This document shows positions 1 to 11,619 of a DNA stretch of 64,000 nt, one piece after another (the first letter of the stretch is position 1; every line of letters starts with the position of its first letter). This DNA is from Camellia lanceoleosa (taxonomy: Eukaryota; Streptophyta; Magnoliopsida; Ericales; Theaceae). Location of the stretch: contig CM045761.1 of the NCBI GenBank assembly GCA_025200525.1, positions 75,297,551 through 75,361,550 of the forward strand. The letters are read 5' to 3'. The notes under the pieces are model-generated. The model did no database searches. It was not told the origin of the DNA and worked only from the letters and a program-made list of their open reading frames with translations. The translations under genes and the position numbers were made by a program.

Positions 1-584
1 GCATCTGTTAAATCGATGCGCCGATTCGTTGGCGTGATCGGCCTGCATGTAATGAAATTTGAAGAAGCCGTGAGCCAGGGATCGGAGGGGTTACGACATT
101 TTTGCATTTTTAGACGATTGGGCTAGATAATTTTTTCCCTTGCGTAGTCTGTGCGCGTTTTAGCCAACCGTTGGGTTAACTAGGTCATGGAGAATGTTGA
201 CCGACGCCTGTTTCGTGGGGTTCAGGGATTCGGGCCTCGAGATCGCGGCCATTACTGAGAATAAAAGCGGCAGGCGCCTCATGCGATCAAACATATTTGG
301 CTCACCAGCATTTATTGTGTGGGATGATCAAGAGTTCTCACCATCAGATGGTGATGACAATTGCAGGAGCTCAAATTCCGGCCGAACTTGGCGCCCAGAT
401 GGTTTGCGGCGGAGGATTCTCCGGTGTGGGAGGTGGACCGCTGAAAGGAGAAATTGGAAACACGTCAGCCTCCAAGTCGTTGAAGCAGATCGCCCCGAAA
501 GGAGACACAACGACCGCTGCCCCTAACCTCCCTTGTCTTGGATCTTGGCCTTGACATTGTCGATGGTGTCAGAGGCCCGGCGAC
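1..584. other. unassigned sequence without a supported gene
   Basis: Short open frames occur on both strands between about 194 and 554, but they overlap each other in different frames and I recognise no domain in any of them. Base composition is higher in GC than the AT-rich DNA that follows. The stretch could be a decayed tail of a transposon or host exon. I see no LTR matching the one at 4499, so I cannot show that this is the other end of the gag-protease element. Confidence 0.3.
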
Positions 585-585
585 A

Positions 586-721
586 TTCAAACGCGGATTG
601 CGTCTATGTAACAACTTTTTAATCAAATAAATTGATTTCTCTTAGAAGAGATAGATATTGTATTCTCTTAGAAGAGATAGATATTGTAATGTTCAAACGC
701 GGATTGCGTCTATGTAACAAC
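586..721. repeat. nested direct duplication
   Basis: A 30-bp sequence at 586-615 recurs at 692-721. Between them a 26-bp unit is present twice back to back (637-662 and 663-688). The 26-bp unit contains the hairpin-forming word TCTCTTAGAAGAGA. The arrangement suggests local slippage or template-switch duplication. No gene is associated. The stretch from 722 to 1076 is AT-rich, then moderately GC-rich, and holds nothing I can name. Confidence 0.8.
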
Positions 722-1076
722 CTTTTGATCAAATAAAAAGTGTTATTTCATATAGTTGAGTCTTACTCTCAAAATCTTTTGTTTAGCTGTGCCGGATGAA
801 TGTTCCTGATCCCAATTTTTAATGGTTAAGCACGTCATTTCGTATGATTTAATGGTTTGCTATTAGTTTGTTGACAGAACTTTTGTGTAACTTAAATATT
901 TTTCCTGTATTCAGGGATCGGCCCTTGCCTTAGGCGGGATGCGAGTTTAACCGGAAAGGGTCGTATTCGTGGGCCGGCTAAGGCACTCCCTGTCCGGCAA
1001 ACCATAGTGCTCATTCCGGCTTAATTAGTTGATTAAAACAGGGTCCGGATCGGATCCTGAGTTGCCATACAGACAA

Positions 1077-2330
1077 GGGGGCTCCGAATCCGGAGGCTTA
1101 TTCGGCCCTAAGGTGTCGTGCACCAAAGGGCGCTCCGAATCCGGAGACTTATTTTGGCCAATCGTGACATCCACGAAGGGCGCTCCGAATCCGGAGGCTT
1201 ATTCGGCCCTAAGGTGTCGTGCACCAAAGGGTGCTCCGAATTCGGAGACTTATTTTGGCCAATCGTGACATCCACGAAGGGCGCTCTAAATCCGGAGGCT
1301 TATTCGGCCCTAAGGTGTCGTGCACCAAAGGGCGCTCCGAATCCGGAGACTTATTTGGCCCTAAGGTGTCGTGCACCAAAGGTCGCTCTGAATCCGGAGA
1401 CTTATTTTGGCCAATCGTGACGTCCACAAAGGGCGCTCCGAATCCGGAGGCTTATTCGGCCCTAAGGTGTCGTGCACCAAAGGGGGCGCTTCGAATCCGG
1501 AGACTTATTCGGCCCTAAGGTGTCGTGCACCAAAGGACGCTCCGAATCCGGAGACTTATTTGGCCCTAAGGTGTCGTGCACCAAAGGTCGCTCCGAATCC
1601 GGAGACTTGTTTTGGCCAATCGTGACATCCACGAAGGGCGCTCCGAATCCGGAGGCTTATCCGGCCCTAAGGTGTCGTGCAGCAAAGGGCGCTCCGAATC
1701 CGGAGACTTATTCAGCCCTAAGGTGTCGTGCACCAAAGTGCGCTCCGAATCCGGAGACTTATTTTGGCCGATCGTGACATCCACGAAGGGCGCTCCGAAT
1801 CCGGAGGCTTATTCGGCCCTAAGGTGTCGTGTACCAAAGGGCGCTCCGAATCCGGAGACTTATTTTGGCCAATCGTGACATCCACGAAGGGCGCTCCGAA
1901 TCCGGAGGCTTATTCGGCCCTAAGGTGTCGTGCACTAAAGGGCGCTCCGAATCCGGAGGCTTATTCGGCCCTAAGGTGTCGTGCACCAAAGGGCGCTCTG
2001 AATCCGGAGACTTATTTGGCCCTAAGGTGTCGTGTACCAAAGGTCGCTCCGAATCCGGAGACTTATTTTGGCCAATCGTGAAATCAACGAAGGGCGCTCC
2101 GAATCCGGAGGCTTATCCGGCCCTAAGGTGTCGTGCACCAAAGGGCGCTCCGAATCCGGAGACTTATTTTGGCCAATCGTGACATCCACGAAGGGCGCTC
2201 CGAATCCGGAGGCTTATCCGGCCCTAAGGTGTCGTGCACCAAAGGGCGCTCCGAATCCGGAGAGTTATTTTGGCCAATCGTGACATCCACGAAGGGCGCT
2301 CCGAATCCGGAGGCTTATTCAGCCCTAAGA
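1077..2330. repeat. 25-unit tandem array of alternating 50/51-bp monomers
   Basis: By hand I count 25 monomers, the last one truncated. All share a first half containing CTCCGAATCCGGAG. The second half comes in two types: a 51-bp type ending in TAAGGTGTCGTGCACC and a 50-bp type ending in CCAATCGTGACATCC. The two types often alternate, giving a 101-bp higher-order unit. CTCCG-AATC-CGGAG can form a 5-bp stem with a 4-base loop. Many overlapping open frames on both strands are by-products of periodicity, not genes. The array lies downstream of the minus-strand gag-protease remnant, where Tat/Ogre-type elements often carry tandem repeats. That link is inference. Confidence 0.95.
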
Positions 2331-2434
2331 GGCTTGAAGAGGAGTGCCAAAGAAAGTTGATTTTCATTAAAACGTGGTACTAGTACAAGCATCAGATCCC
2401 ACAGGTCGGGTCCATAAATGGATCTTCATAAAGT

Positions 2435-4463
2435 CTACGTTCGCGCGGATTGCGGTGAGCCACAGATCTCTTCAATGCCACGATCTGTTGGGAAGCGCAT
2501 AAGCTGATGGTAGGTGCTTGGGACAGCCTTCATGACATGCAACCAGGGGCGCCCCATGATGGCATTATACGGCGATGGAAGCTTCACTACCAAGAATTCC
2601 ACGTCAACCGTTTTTGAGCCCGCTCGAACAGGTAGCACGATCCTCCCCAACGGGTATTCTGGATTTGTGTTGAAGCCGAACAGTGGCTTAGACGACGGTG
2701 ATAGGTCCGACTCGCTGAGGCCAAGTTCAACAAAAGTTCTGTAGTACAAGATTTCCGAAGCGCTTCCTGGGTCTATGAGAATGCGTTCAACGCTGAACCG
2801 ACGTACGCGTAATTTGACGACCAAAGGATCGACGTGGTCGGCCATTGTTCTGACGAGGTCGGAGTCATCGAACGTAATTGTCAGAGCTTCTCTGGGCCTG
2901 CCGGTTGACATGTTATGTTTTTGGGGAATTAGGTGCGATTGAATCGTATGCACGGTCGGGGATGCCGGCAGACCGTAGATTATGTGGATCACACCAAGCG
3001 GAGGTGAATCCTGTCTCAAGGCTAATGCTTTGGTTGGCCTTCCCTTGCGCACGTACTGCTGCAGTCGACCATCTTGCACCACTTCCTCCAGATGATCTTT
3101 TAGCACATAACAGTTCTCGGTTTCATGGCCGTGATCTTTGTGGTATTCGCATCGTCTGTCCCTCCTCCGTGTGTCGGGAGGCCCCACCATCTTCGATGGC
3201 CACTTGAAAAATGGAAGGTGCTGGACTTTGGTCATTATTGTCGCGATCGACTCTGTCAACTCTGTGTACTTCTTGTCGGTTCGCCTTGAGCGTCTGCTGT
3301 CGACTTGAAGTTGTTCGTTCGTTCGGTGGGAGCACTGATCGCTTGATCGGTGGGAATCCCGCCTTTTGTCTCGCTTGGTTCGCTGTCGGCTCGTGGCTTG
3401 GTGGCGACGGAGCTTATTGGTCGAGCAATTTCGGAGGGCCGCTTTTTGGAAATTTGTCCGGCTTTTATCCTCAGGGCATCATCTTCGACTTTAGAATATT
3501 CTTCAACTTTCTTCATCAATGCCCAGACTGTTTTGGGGGGCCTTCTGGTCAGGGAACTGCGTAGAGCACTGCCAGGAGGTAAGCCCATTCTGAAGGCGGT
3601 GATGGCCATGGAGTCGTTGCAAGCGTCGTCAACAAGGTTGGAGCACTCCCAAAGATCGCGTTTAGCACGCCTCTCCGGCCATTGATCTGCATTGCCCAGA
3701 GGGAGTCGGCTGTTTCGGTTGTACCTCGTTGGTGATGAACCTGGCCCTGAAGGATTTCTGCAGTTGGCGGAAGCTTTTAATCGTCGGCTCCAACTTGTAA
3801 TACCACCGACGGCTAGTGGACCTAGGTCGCTAGGGAATATTCGCACATGAGGGCTTCATTGTTCTGCGTCATGGCGTCTGCTTTGTAATGACGGATATGA
3901 TCAGTGGGGTCTAATTTTCCGTCGTAAAGAGTGAATGACGGAGCTTTGAATTTCTTGGGCAGGGACGCCCTTGCGATCCGTCAAACGAAAGGATCGTGCT
4001 GGTCTTCCTCCTTTGAGCTGCTTCTCCTGCGCTTGACCCTTGTTCGCAGATCCTTTTCGGAGAAGCTGGAGGTTTCGGATCGTCCCCTTGCGTCGAGCTC
4101 TGTGGATAATGAGTTGGAGTTGCTATCGGTATCCTTTGGTCGAGCCCGAGGTCTTTGCCCGTCTGTCCTCGGAGGTCGCTCTGGTTCCTGGCCCACAGCC
4201 TCTCTAGATTTTGTTACCTCCAGGGCCAACTCTTGACGGAGTCGTTCGTTCTCAGCAATCATGTTCTCGAGCCTTTGTTCGTTCTGCTTTGCTTGTTCTA
4301 TGATAGCCTGCATTGGTTCTTGTGTTGAAGTTGTTGGCGAATCGAAGTTCAAGGCGCGTCGTGCCGAGATAGTTTCTTTTCCGAGCATATTAGCTGGGGT
4401 GAGGTCGTCTCGCTGTGTGTTCTCGTCGGTGGCTCTCGAAGGATCTTCGGTCACGCCTTCCAT
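2435..4463 (-). pseudogene. Ty3/gypsy gag-protease remnant (Tat-type), no polymerase
   Basis: Read on the minus strand from 4463, the first about 160 codons hold a glutamine/glutamate-rich, coiled-coil-like stretch typical of gag N-termini. Gag core sequence follows between about 3980 and 3260, in more than one frame. Then comes a zinc-knuckle-like motif CEYHKDHGHETENC, and finally a retropepsin-like region with LIDPGSAS in the place of the catalytic D-S/T-G and a conserved MGRPWLH near the end. The in-frame stop near 3981 and several frame changes between 3850 and 3260 make it a pseudogene. The sequence ends near 2435 without any reverse transcriptase, RNase H or integrase and passes into a tandem array. 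It may be a gag-only non-autonomous element or a truncated Tat-type element. Confidence 0.85.
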
Positions 4464-4480
4464 GGATGTATTTGAGTATT

Positions 4481-4496
4481 CCCACAGACGGCGCCA
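4481..4496 (-). promoter_or_regulatory. primer binding site of the gag-protease element
   Basis: On the minus strand the sequence reads TGGCGCCGTCTGTGGG, starting two bases after the LTR end at 4499. This form of primer site is common in plant Ty3/gypsy elements. The gag reading frame opens about 20 bp further on (4463). The spacing and orientation fix the element as minus-strand. Confidence 0.75.
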
Positions 4497-4498
4497 AT

Positions 4499-4720
4499 TG
4501 TGGGGAAGTGGATTGGAAATACTCTTCAGATCCTGAAAGACGCCAATGATCCTCAGCTAGTCACCTGAAAAGATACGAACACTCCGGTCGGGGGTGCCGG
4601 AATTAGCACTCCGACAGACAAGTCAGTTCCTCTACTCAAGAAAGCTAGTTTACTAAGTTTTTAGAAGTGATTCTTACATACCTTTTCTAGTCCATTGCCA
4701 TTATATTTATACTCGTTTTT
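4499..4720 (-). repeat. LTR end of the gag-protease element with TATA box
   Basis: The LTR ends with CA on the minus strand at 4499, just before the primer site. A strong TATA-like word, TATAAATATAA, lies on the minus strand at about 4701-4712 and is the likely LTR promoter. The LTR surely extends further, but I could not fix its outer end. I found no matching second LTR near 1-1077, so the element is truncated or recombined. Confidence 0.6.
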
Positions 4721-5734
4721 TCTGATCCTCGGGACCAGGGCCTATTTTTTTTTAATCATTATCTTTCCCAATATTCGGCTCTAGGGATCCTCCCCTATTC
4801 GGCCTATTTGTCATATTTGGCCCTTTGTCCTTGCGGGGCATCTGCCGGATAGCGTCAAGCATCTGAAACATTCCTCCTTTCTCTTCACCAATTATTCGGC
4901 TACCACAGGAAAAAAAAAGGTAAACAATTTGTGCAAAAGGGGGAAACAAACGGATTTTGTATATGGGCAAAAATATTGGACTGCAGGAGATGTTACCTTC
5001 TACTTTAGAGGGGACGGGTTGAAATGGTGAAGATCTATTCAGCAGTGGTGCAGATTGGGACGCTGGCTGGTCTTTCCCATCTAGTACTGGTGATGCTATA
5101 AGAGGAGGTGGTGGCGGAGCTCCGATGTAAGCATCACGGACAATTGCGTGTTGGGACTACTTTAGTGATGCTATAAGGGGGAGGTTGTGGCGGAGCTCCG
5201 GCAGTCAATAGTGTGAGCGCTACAGACTGTCGCGGCATCAACGAGGAGTGTGTACACCTGTGTATGGAGAAAAAATGGAGATTTTGAGGTGAGAAGTTAT
5301 GTGAGGTGCGAAGTTATGTGCCCTAGCTATCTTTTAATTGTGTATTCTGCGAGGATCGGACAAAATAAGGGCAATTTATCTTTTTGCCTCTGAATAGTGA
5401 ACCTATTTTTCCCGCCTCTTGGATTTTGTGAATGGTGTTAACTTTTTTGCTTTTTTAGTAACTTTTTTACCTTTTTAGTAACTTTTTAGCTTTTTGTCTT
5501 TTATAGGGTATCCCAAACAAGCACTTAGTTTGATTTTTTTGATTACTTTAGCCAAAAAAAACCACTCATATCTATATTGGGTTGTGTCATATGCATATTT
5601 GATTATGACTTTTGTATTATTTAGTTATGATTTGTTATGATATTAGTTATAACTGATTGTGATGGTATTTATGATATTATTTTAGTTATAATTCAAGAGA
5701 TCTTTACATATACCTCATATGGTATTTCATTAAG
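4721..5734. other. probable remainder of LTR and AT-rich spacer
   Basis: No coding region is supported. A direct repeat of about 35 bp containing GGCGGAGCTCCG occurs at about 5091-5125 and again at 5166-5200. The stretch 5430-5500 holds three short repeats of a TAACTTTTTT-like word. From 5530 the sequence becomes strongly AT-rich with repeated GTTATGA words, which may belong to the foldback element that follows. Confidence 0.4.
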
Positions 5735-6105
5735 GACTTGGGTTCTCTCTAGGGTGTTGTTGGGCCTTCGAGGTGGGCCCACGAAGGCTGCATTAGTAAT
5801 TTGAACCATCAATATGTAGAATTCATTGAGTATTTCATCCATTCAAAAAAAATCACGTTGATTGAATATCGATAGCTACTTGATCATATCACATTTGTGT
5901 CAATAATTTATTTTTAAAACTATATTTACTGTGAACACAAATGTGATCTAATCAAATGGTTATCGATATTCCAGCAATGTGATTTTGTACAATGATGAAA
6001 TACTCAATGAGCACTACATATTAAATAGTCTGAATCATCGATGCGGATTCCGTAGTAGCCCATGAGGCCCACCAGTTCTCTTAATCCGATTTGGACTAGA
6101 GAGAA
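5735..6105. mobile_element. foldback/MITE-like long inverted repeat
   Basis: Two imperfect inverted arms of about 160 bp flank a loop of about 33 bp (5901-5933). Perfect anchor pairs include CATTGAGTATTTCATC at 5824-5839, whose complement is at 5994-6009, and a CACATTTGTGT-containing word at 5885-5900 that pairs with 5934-5952. Weaker pairing continues outward to the GTTATGA-rich flanks, so the true ends may lie further out. There is no coding capacity. I did not find a clear target duplication, so the superfamily is open. Confidence 0.7.
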
Positions 6106-6243
6106 ACCTCTCCCCTTTGGTTATAACTCATTTTTTAAAGTTATAACTCTCATATAACTGAGTGATGACATTTATGATAATCAAATCCAAAACTATCATA
6201 ACTTACATATATAACATTGCCTCTATAATATATATATATAGAG

Positions 6244-6604
6244 GTTTGGTTAACGAGTGTCCTAAGGACATTTGTTAACAATGTTTAAATTGATTGTACA
6301 TTACATATTGTGTGCACTCTCATACATTATGTACAATGTATGAGCTAGATTCTCTTATTAGAATATCTAATTGAATGGCATAGTCTAATCGACTATGGGC
6401 TCATTTTGAGATCATTTTAATAATTAAAATCATTTATTTTGTAGGTTATTTTAAGGATATCATGAATATTAAAAAGTAAATCGATCGAACATCAAGCCAC
6501 ACGATCGGATCATATATTTTTTTTTTAAAAAAAATTAGCGAATTACAAAATGAATAGTTTGGAATATTAAGACGGGCCTAAAATGAGCCCACGGTTAACC
6601 AAAC
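6244..6604. mobile_element. MITE with 11-bp perfect terminal inverted repeats
   Basis: GTTTGGTTAAC at 6244-6254 is matched by its exact complement at 6594-6604. Internal inverted similarity continues: GGGCTCATTTT near 6398 pairs with AAAATGAGCCC near 6580, and ATTTATTTTGTA near 6430 pairs with TACAAAATGAAT near 6545. The element is 361 bp and has no open frame of note. A TATATA-rich palindrome abuts the left end. No unambiguous target duplication was seen, so I do not assign a family. Confidence 0.65.
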
Positions 6605-6690
6605 TAGACTATCTAATTACATATTCTAATTGGAGATCATCTAATTCTATATATATATAAATATATAAAGCTATCACCTCTGTGAGTATA

Positions 6691-9600
6691 TGTCGTGACA
6701 CAAACGCGCCCCTATAGGTTTAGCGTCGTAACTGACCAGTAATCTAGGATTACCTTCGGCCTCAAAGACAAAATTTCAAAATATTTATAATCATATTGGG
6801 GCCTAAAGCGGAAGCAAAACAAAAACAACAATGTTCATTGAGCTTGTGCATACATGATGACTAAAATAATTAAAACATTTAAACACAATAATAATTTATA
6901 TACAAATCTTATATATCTCACACACATATATATTTAAGACTCAGCAAAATTCAAAGCTTTGACACAGCTAAGGACTGATTTTCTTGGCTCTACTCGAGCC
7001 TAACTTGCTCCATTCCGGAAGCTCTTCAAAAGGCTGACACGGGTACACCCCAAGGCTTTCTCTATCCTTGTTGCTTAGTTTGCTCACCTACATATACATA
7101 TAAATAGTGAGCTAAAGTTCAGCGAGTAATAACAGAATAAAGAGATTAAATAAATGAAGTTCGATAACATGGTACAAATACATGTCTTACAATTTTGGAA
7201 TGAATCTTAAATCATTTTCAAAATAAGGCATTTGCCATATTATATCAAATGTATAACAAAACATTTTCCATATCAAATCCCTTATCAAAACATATATTTC
7301 ATTTCCCCAAACAATGTATTTCAATATGCAAATCAATTCAATTAGCTATCATATCAATCCATTGCAATAATAAAACCATTGTTCGATAGCATTTTCAATA
7401 CAATTCCGATTTCAATTCAATTCTCAATGATCCATGTTATCCCAATAGAAATACTCATTCAATGACAATTTTCGTGGTACATCCAATAGAGTAACAATGT
7501 ATTAATAACAATGGGACCTCAACGGTCAATCAGCATATCATATCCAATTATTCAATGTGCCACGATATTGTTTTTCCTGGGCGAGGGTCGATGGGCCATG
7601 GTATTAATCTCCCCCAAGCAAAGGTCAATGGGTCATAATATTGTTTCCCCCAGGCAAGGGCCTCACTAAAGGATGCCACGAGTACAATTTTCAAAACAGA
7701 ACTTCATTCATTATGAGAAAATAATGTTTCAATAGACCATTCCATCAATCACCATAACATTTCAATAAACCATTCAATCAATTATATATCAATTTCGATA
7801 GCAATAAAATTTTCGAAAGTAAACGTAACTTGAACATATCTTTATAAAGTTATTACTCACAGTGGGTTAAGTCAATGTAAGGCCTCAGATGTCCACCTAT
7901 ACAATTCACACAACAAAGATACAATAGAAGCACCAGTCAATATTCATTTCATTTTAATTCAACTCTCTTTATGTGTTTCTAGTTTATTTTATGACTATGT
8001 GAGTCCAATCGCTGCCTAAGAATACTTAGAATGTCATGAGAATGCAAATATGCATTTAAAAGAGTTAGTCAAAATTGCTGAAAATAAGGTCACTGCTCGA
8101 GCGCAACTTCCTTCGCTCGAGCGGGGGCTCAAAAACAAAGGTGGTCGCTTGAGCGGAGCTTTCCTCGCTCGAGTGGACAACATGAATTCTGGAATTTCCA
8201 GAATTGTGTTTGAGCTTCAAGGTTCATATTCAAAGCCTCAAAACTTTTGTTTTTGGCACAAAAATATGGAGAACCATTGTATAATTTAGTAAACACTCTC
8301 AATTTGAAATCATTTATTGAAAATCATGCTCAAATTGTCCAAATTTAGATTTAACTCATTCTCTTTAGATCAAACCCACAATTTTAAAATATGAATTAGA
8401 CTTTCCAAACTCTTGAAGTTTCATGATGTATGTAAAAATAGAGCCCAATATTATTATTATTAACAAAAATCAACTTAATTATGAATTACACAAATCAATT
8501 TCCTAGAAATTCAACTTAACTCAATTTTTAACCAAAAACTAAATTTATAATCATAGATATTCTAAAATGTGTTTAAATTGAATAAAACTTTTAAATTAAA
8601 TTACATGCATGGATTAAAGATTAAAATCGAACAAATTCCTAATTTTCAAAGCTTTTCCTTTTTCTCTTCAAAATATGAGTTTGAATTAGTTCAAATTCTT
8701 CAAAATACATGATGCATGTACAATTAGAGTATTAAAACTTACAAAATTTGTTCATGCATGTAGAAATGGAACTTAAATTCATGCAAGACTACAAAAATCA
8801 AATTTAACATAATTGATTCTCAATTTAATTTCCATAAATTTGAGTTTAACTCCATTTATTCATCATCTTGCTAATTCCTTCTATTTATATGAAATTGAAC
8901 CCAAATTTAACAAATTTAAGGAATCATAACTCATATTCTTCAACCTAGCTTGATTTTACATGCAAACCCAAATTTTAACAATTTATATAATTGATCTTCA
9001 AATCTTCATTTTTAATCCTTTGAAAATCCATCTTGAATCAATTTATGTCTAAAATATTTAAACAACACTAGAAAGAGGATGAAATTTCTTATCCATTAGT
9101 CTTTAAGATAGAATTTGGTTGAGTTCTCCACTTTTCCTTTTCTTCTTCCTTTTCTTCCTTTCTTCCATTCTCACGGTTTGCTCCAGCAAGTTGTCTACAA
9201 TGTGTACATAAACAATGAAGCGCGCTCTCTCTCTCTCTCTCTCTCTCTGTTTCCAAAATGATTCCAGCAAAGTAAGGGCCTCATTCAGCTTCATTGATTC
9301 ATCTTTTCTTTTATTTATTTATTTATTTATTTATTGAGACACTTGTCTTTACTATATGAGCCCATGTGGTATTGTATTAATTCTTTTATTAACTAATTAA
9401 TCTTGCTTAGGATACTTAATTGAGATTAATCTTTGATTACAATTAGCTCAATTAATCACCCCTTAAAACTAATTAATCTTGATCATAATTTAATTAGTCA
9501 TAACTAATCACAAATCTCACATAATTTAATTAGTCTAAGTGACTTCAATTAAGGCCCGATTAATTATATTTAATCTTTACCATTCTGAATCAGATTTTTA

Positions 9601-10103
9601 ATCAAACTTTCAAAAAGCTCCAACTATCAACTTAAGTTTATTGACATCATCAATTTTTGTTTCTCAAATCATTTAGGCCTTCAATTTCTAATCAGACCCA
9701 AAATTTTTGTCAATAAATTACATATTCAAATTGGATATCTCAAAAATATATTTAATTTGTAATAATCACAATTCTCAATCCTCATAATTTAATTAACTTA
9801 ATTTCTTCCAATTTGGACCTAATTAATCGATTCTTAATTTTACAAAACTGAATCAAATATTTAATTAAACTCCCAAATGAGTCTGTAATTAAAATTAAAT
9901 TGACTCAATTTCTTAATTTCACTTCGTTAAGCCATTTGGACCCTTAATTTCTAATTCAAAAATAAATCTTCAATAGAATCATATACGAATCAAGTTCCAC
10001 AAATCTCATAAATTTCAAATTAAATTAGGATAACGACTAATTAAAATCCCAAATCTCCTTAATTGACTAAATATAAAATATTATACGTGGCAGGGTCGTC
10101 ACA
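6691..10103 (-). repeat. long LTR-like block, probably a solo LTR of a gypsy element
   Basis: On the minus strand the block starts TGTGACGACCC at 10103 and ends TGTCACGACA at 6691, which are typical LTR termini. The 5-bp flanks (GTATA and ATATA) agree at four of five positions, so the target duplication is weak. The inside is AT-rich and non-coding. It holds three degenerate copies of a 36-bp unit (about 7561-7660), a cluster of GCTCGAGCG words (8095-8176), a TC microsatellite near 9225-9249 and an ATTT microsatellite near 9312-9337. Small open frames at 8050 and 9103 match nothing known to me. The 3.4-kb length would fit Del/Tekay-type LTRs, but that assignment is inference. Confidence 0.4.
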
Positions 10104-10355
10104 ATATATATATTACAAAAGTAAAAATCAAAAATGTATTAAAAAATTGTGATTATCATAAACTGCTTCAATTATATTAAGGATTGTTTTCACAAGTTAA
10201 TTAACGATCTAGTTGGTGTAAATTTGACAAATTTTGAATTTTCCCAATCCAAAGTGCTTAACAATAATTAACAATAATTGTTATACTTTTCTTAACTTGA
10301 ATTTTCCCAATTCAAAATGGTTAACAATCCCTCTGAGAAAAAGTGTTCAGCAATA
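10104..10355. other. AT-rich spacer
   Basis: No gene or element is visible. The word TTAACAAT recurs several times and forms the sequence into which the CACTA-type element inserted. Confidence 0.5.
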
Positions 10356-10358
10356 ATT

Positions 10359-11052
10359 CACTACGCCAAAATTGGGCTTTAGCGGCGATTTTTTACCGCC
10401 GTTAAAGGCTGTAAAACCGCCGTTAAAGCCTTTAACGGCGGTTTCATTACCGCCGTTTATGCGCGTCTCGGAAAAAGTGAAACCGTCGTAAAAAGGCAAA
10501 TTACCGTCGTTAAAAGTCGACCAAAAACGGCGGTTTTTTAACGCCGTAAATAGGGTTCAAATTTTTCAAAAAATAATTCTTTCTTCTTGCACTCCCCAAG
10601 TTTTGAACCCAAGACCTCTCAACCACCCACACCAATCATTCTGCCACAGCCACTCTTCATGAAATATATTCCCTAAATAAATATTTAAACATTACTTTTA
10701 CTTTATTATAGATGGTTTCGCCGGAACTCGCCGGAGTTTCACGAGTTCGCGGGCAAAGACCGCCGTCATTAACGGCGGTAATGGTTGGGCATTAGCGGCG
10801 GTTTTGTTACCGCCGTTAAAAGTGGGCATTAGCGGCGGTTTTGTTACCGCCGTTAAAAGTGGGCATTAACGGCGGTTTCGTTACCGCCGTTAAAAGTGGG
10901 TTTCATTACCGTCGTTAAAGACACTTTTAGTGGCGGTTTTTTTAACGGCGGTAACGAAACCGCCGTTAATGATACATTAACGGCGGTATTAACGGCGGTT
11001 TTCGTTACCGCCGTTAAAAAAACGGCCGTTAATGCCCTGTTTTGGCGTAGTG
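10359..11052. mobile_element. non-autonomous CACTA-type DNA transposon
   Basis: The ends are CACTACGCCAAAA at 10359-10371 and its perfect complement at 11040-11052, with the 3-bp target duplication ATT on both sides (10356-10358 and 11053-11055). Both the CACTA terminus and the 3-bp duplication are diagnostic of the En/Spm superfamily. The subterminal regions are packed with both orientations of the word TAACGGCGGT, the kind of repeat to which a CACTA transposase-associated protein binds. The middle (about 10555-10740) is unrelated AT-rich sequence with GTTTTGAACCCAAGACCTC, which recalls a tRNA T-arm. There is no transposase gene, so it depends on a partner element. Confidence 0.92.
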
Positions 11053-11055
11053 ATT

Positions 11056-11144
11056 GTTAATACTTATCTTAAATTTCAAGCACTCGACCTCTAGTATGTA
11101 TATATTGAGCGAGATAGGCGGAGAAAGATAAGAGAGCAAGATAG

Positions 11145-11194
<50 letters not shown>

Positions 11195-11619
11195 CTGTAT
11201 TTGAGGTAGAAAGTGAAGATAGAAATGAGTTCAGGAGGAGAGATGAAAGAGGACTGTTATGTATGGGCGGCAAGAGATCTATCTGGATTGCTCTCTCTTT
11301 ACAAATTTGGCAGCATGTATATATCTATATGTGCATACACGTGCACTTATATTGATTATTCGAAATTGAAATTAATGAAGAGAATTGAAGCTACACATCA
11401 ATCCTTCATCAATCTCGTCATTGCTTAATTATAATTTATTTGCAGTGTTGAAGCCATATATGTTCAACCCTTCACACAATACCAAATCTACTGCCATGTT
11501 TTTTGTTTGAATTTTATTTTCTTTTTTTTTTCTCTTTTGGAAATAGGAATTCCAACCCCAAGTGGCTAGCATAAGGGTTTTTCGATCTTTTTTCTTTGAT
11601 TTTAGACAACCTTTTTTAA
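11056..11619. other. spacer with GA microsatellite
   Basis: A GA dinucleotide repeat of about 45 bp lies at 11148-11192. An open frame of 71 codons at 11213-11428 begins just after it, but it has no recognisable domain or homology signal, and I treat it as chance. Nothing else is supported. Confidence 0.6.

Noticed and set aside
1..1076. 3' LTR of the gag-protease element
   Set aside because: No similarity by eye to the LTR end at 4499-4720, and no polypurine tract at the expected place.
1077..2330. A CRISPR-like repeat array
   Set aside because: The spacers are not unique; the whole 50/51-bp monomer is repeated, and the sequence context is a plant genome.
1029..2360. Many overlapping open frames of 70-117 codons on both strands
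   Set aside because: They arise from the 50/51-bp repeat, overlap in several frames and have no start context or domain.
9103..9294. A 63-codon Arg/Lys-rich peptide gene
   Set aside because: It is the translation of a TC/GA microsatellite within an LTR-like block.
6691..10103. A complete LTR retrotransposon
   Set aside because: No second copy of the termini inside, no primer site and no coding sequence; it fits a single LTR better.
11213..11428. A 71-codon gene next to the GA repeat
   Set aside because: No domain, no promoter or conserved neighbour; length is within chance expectation.
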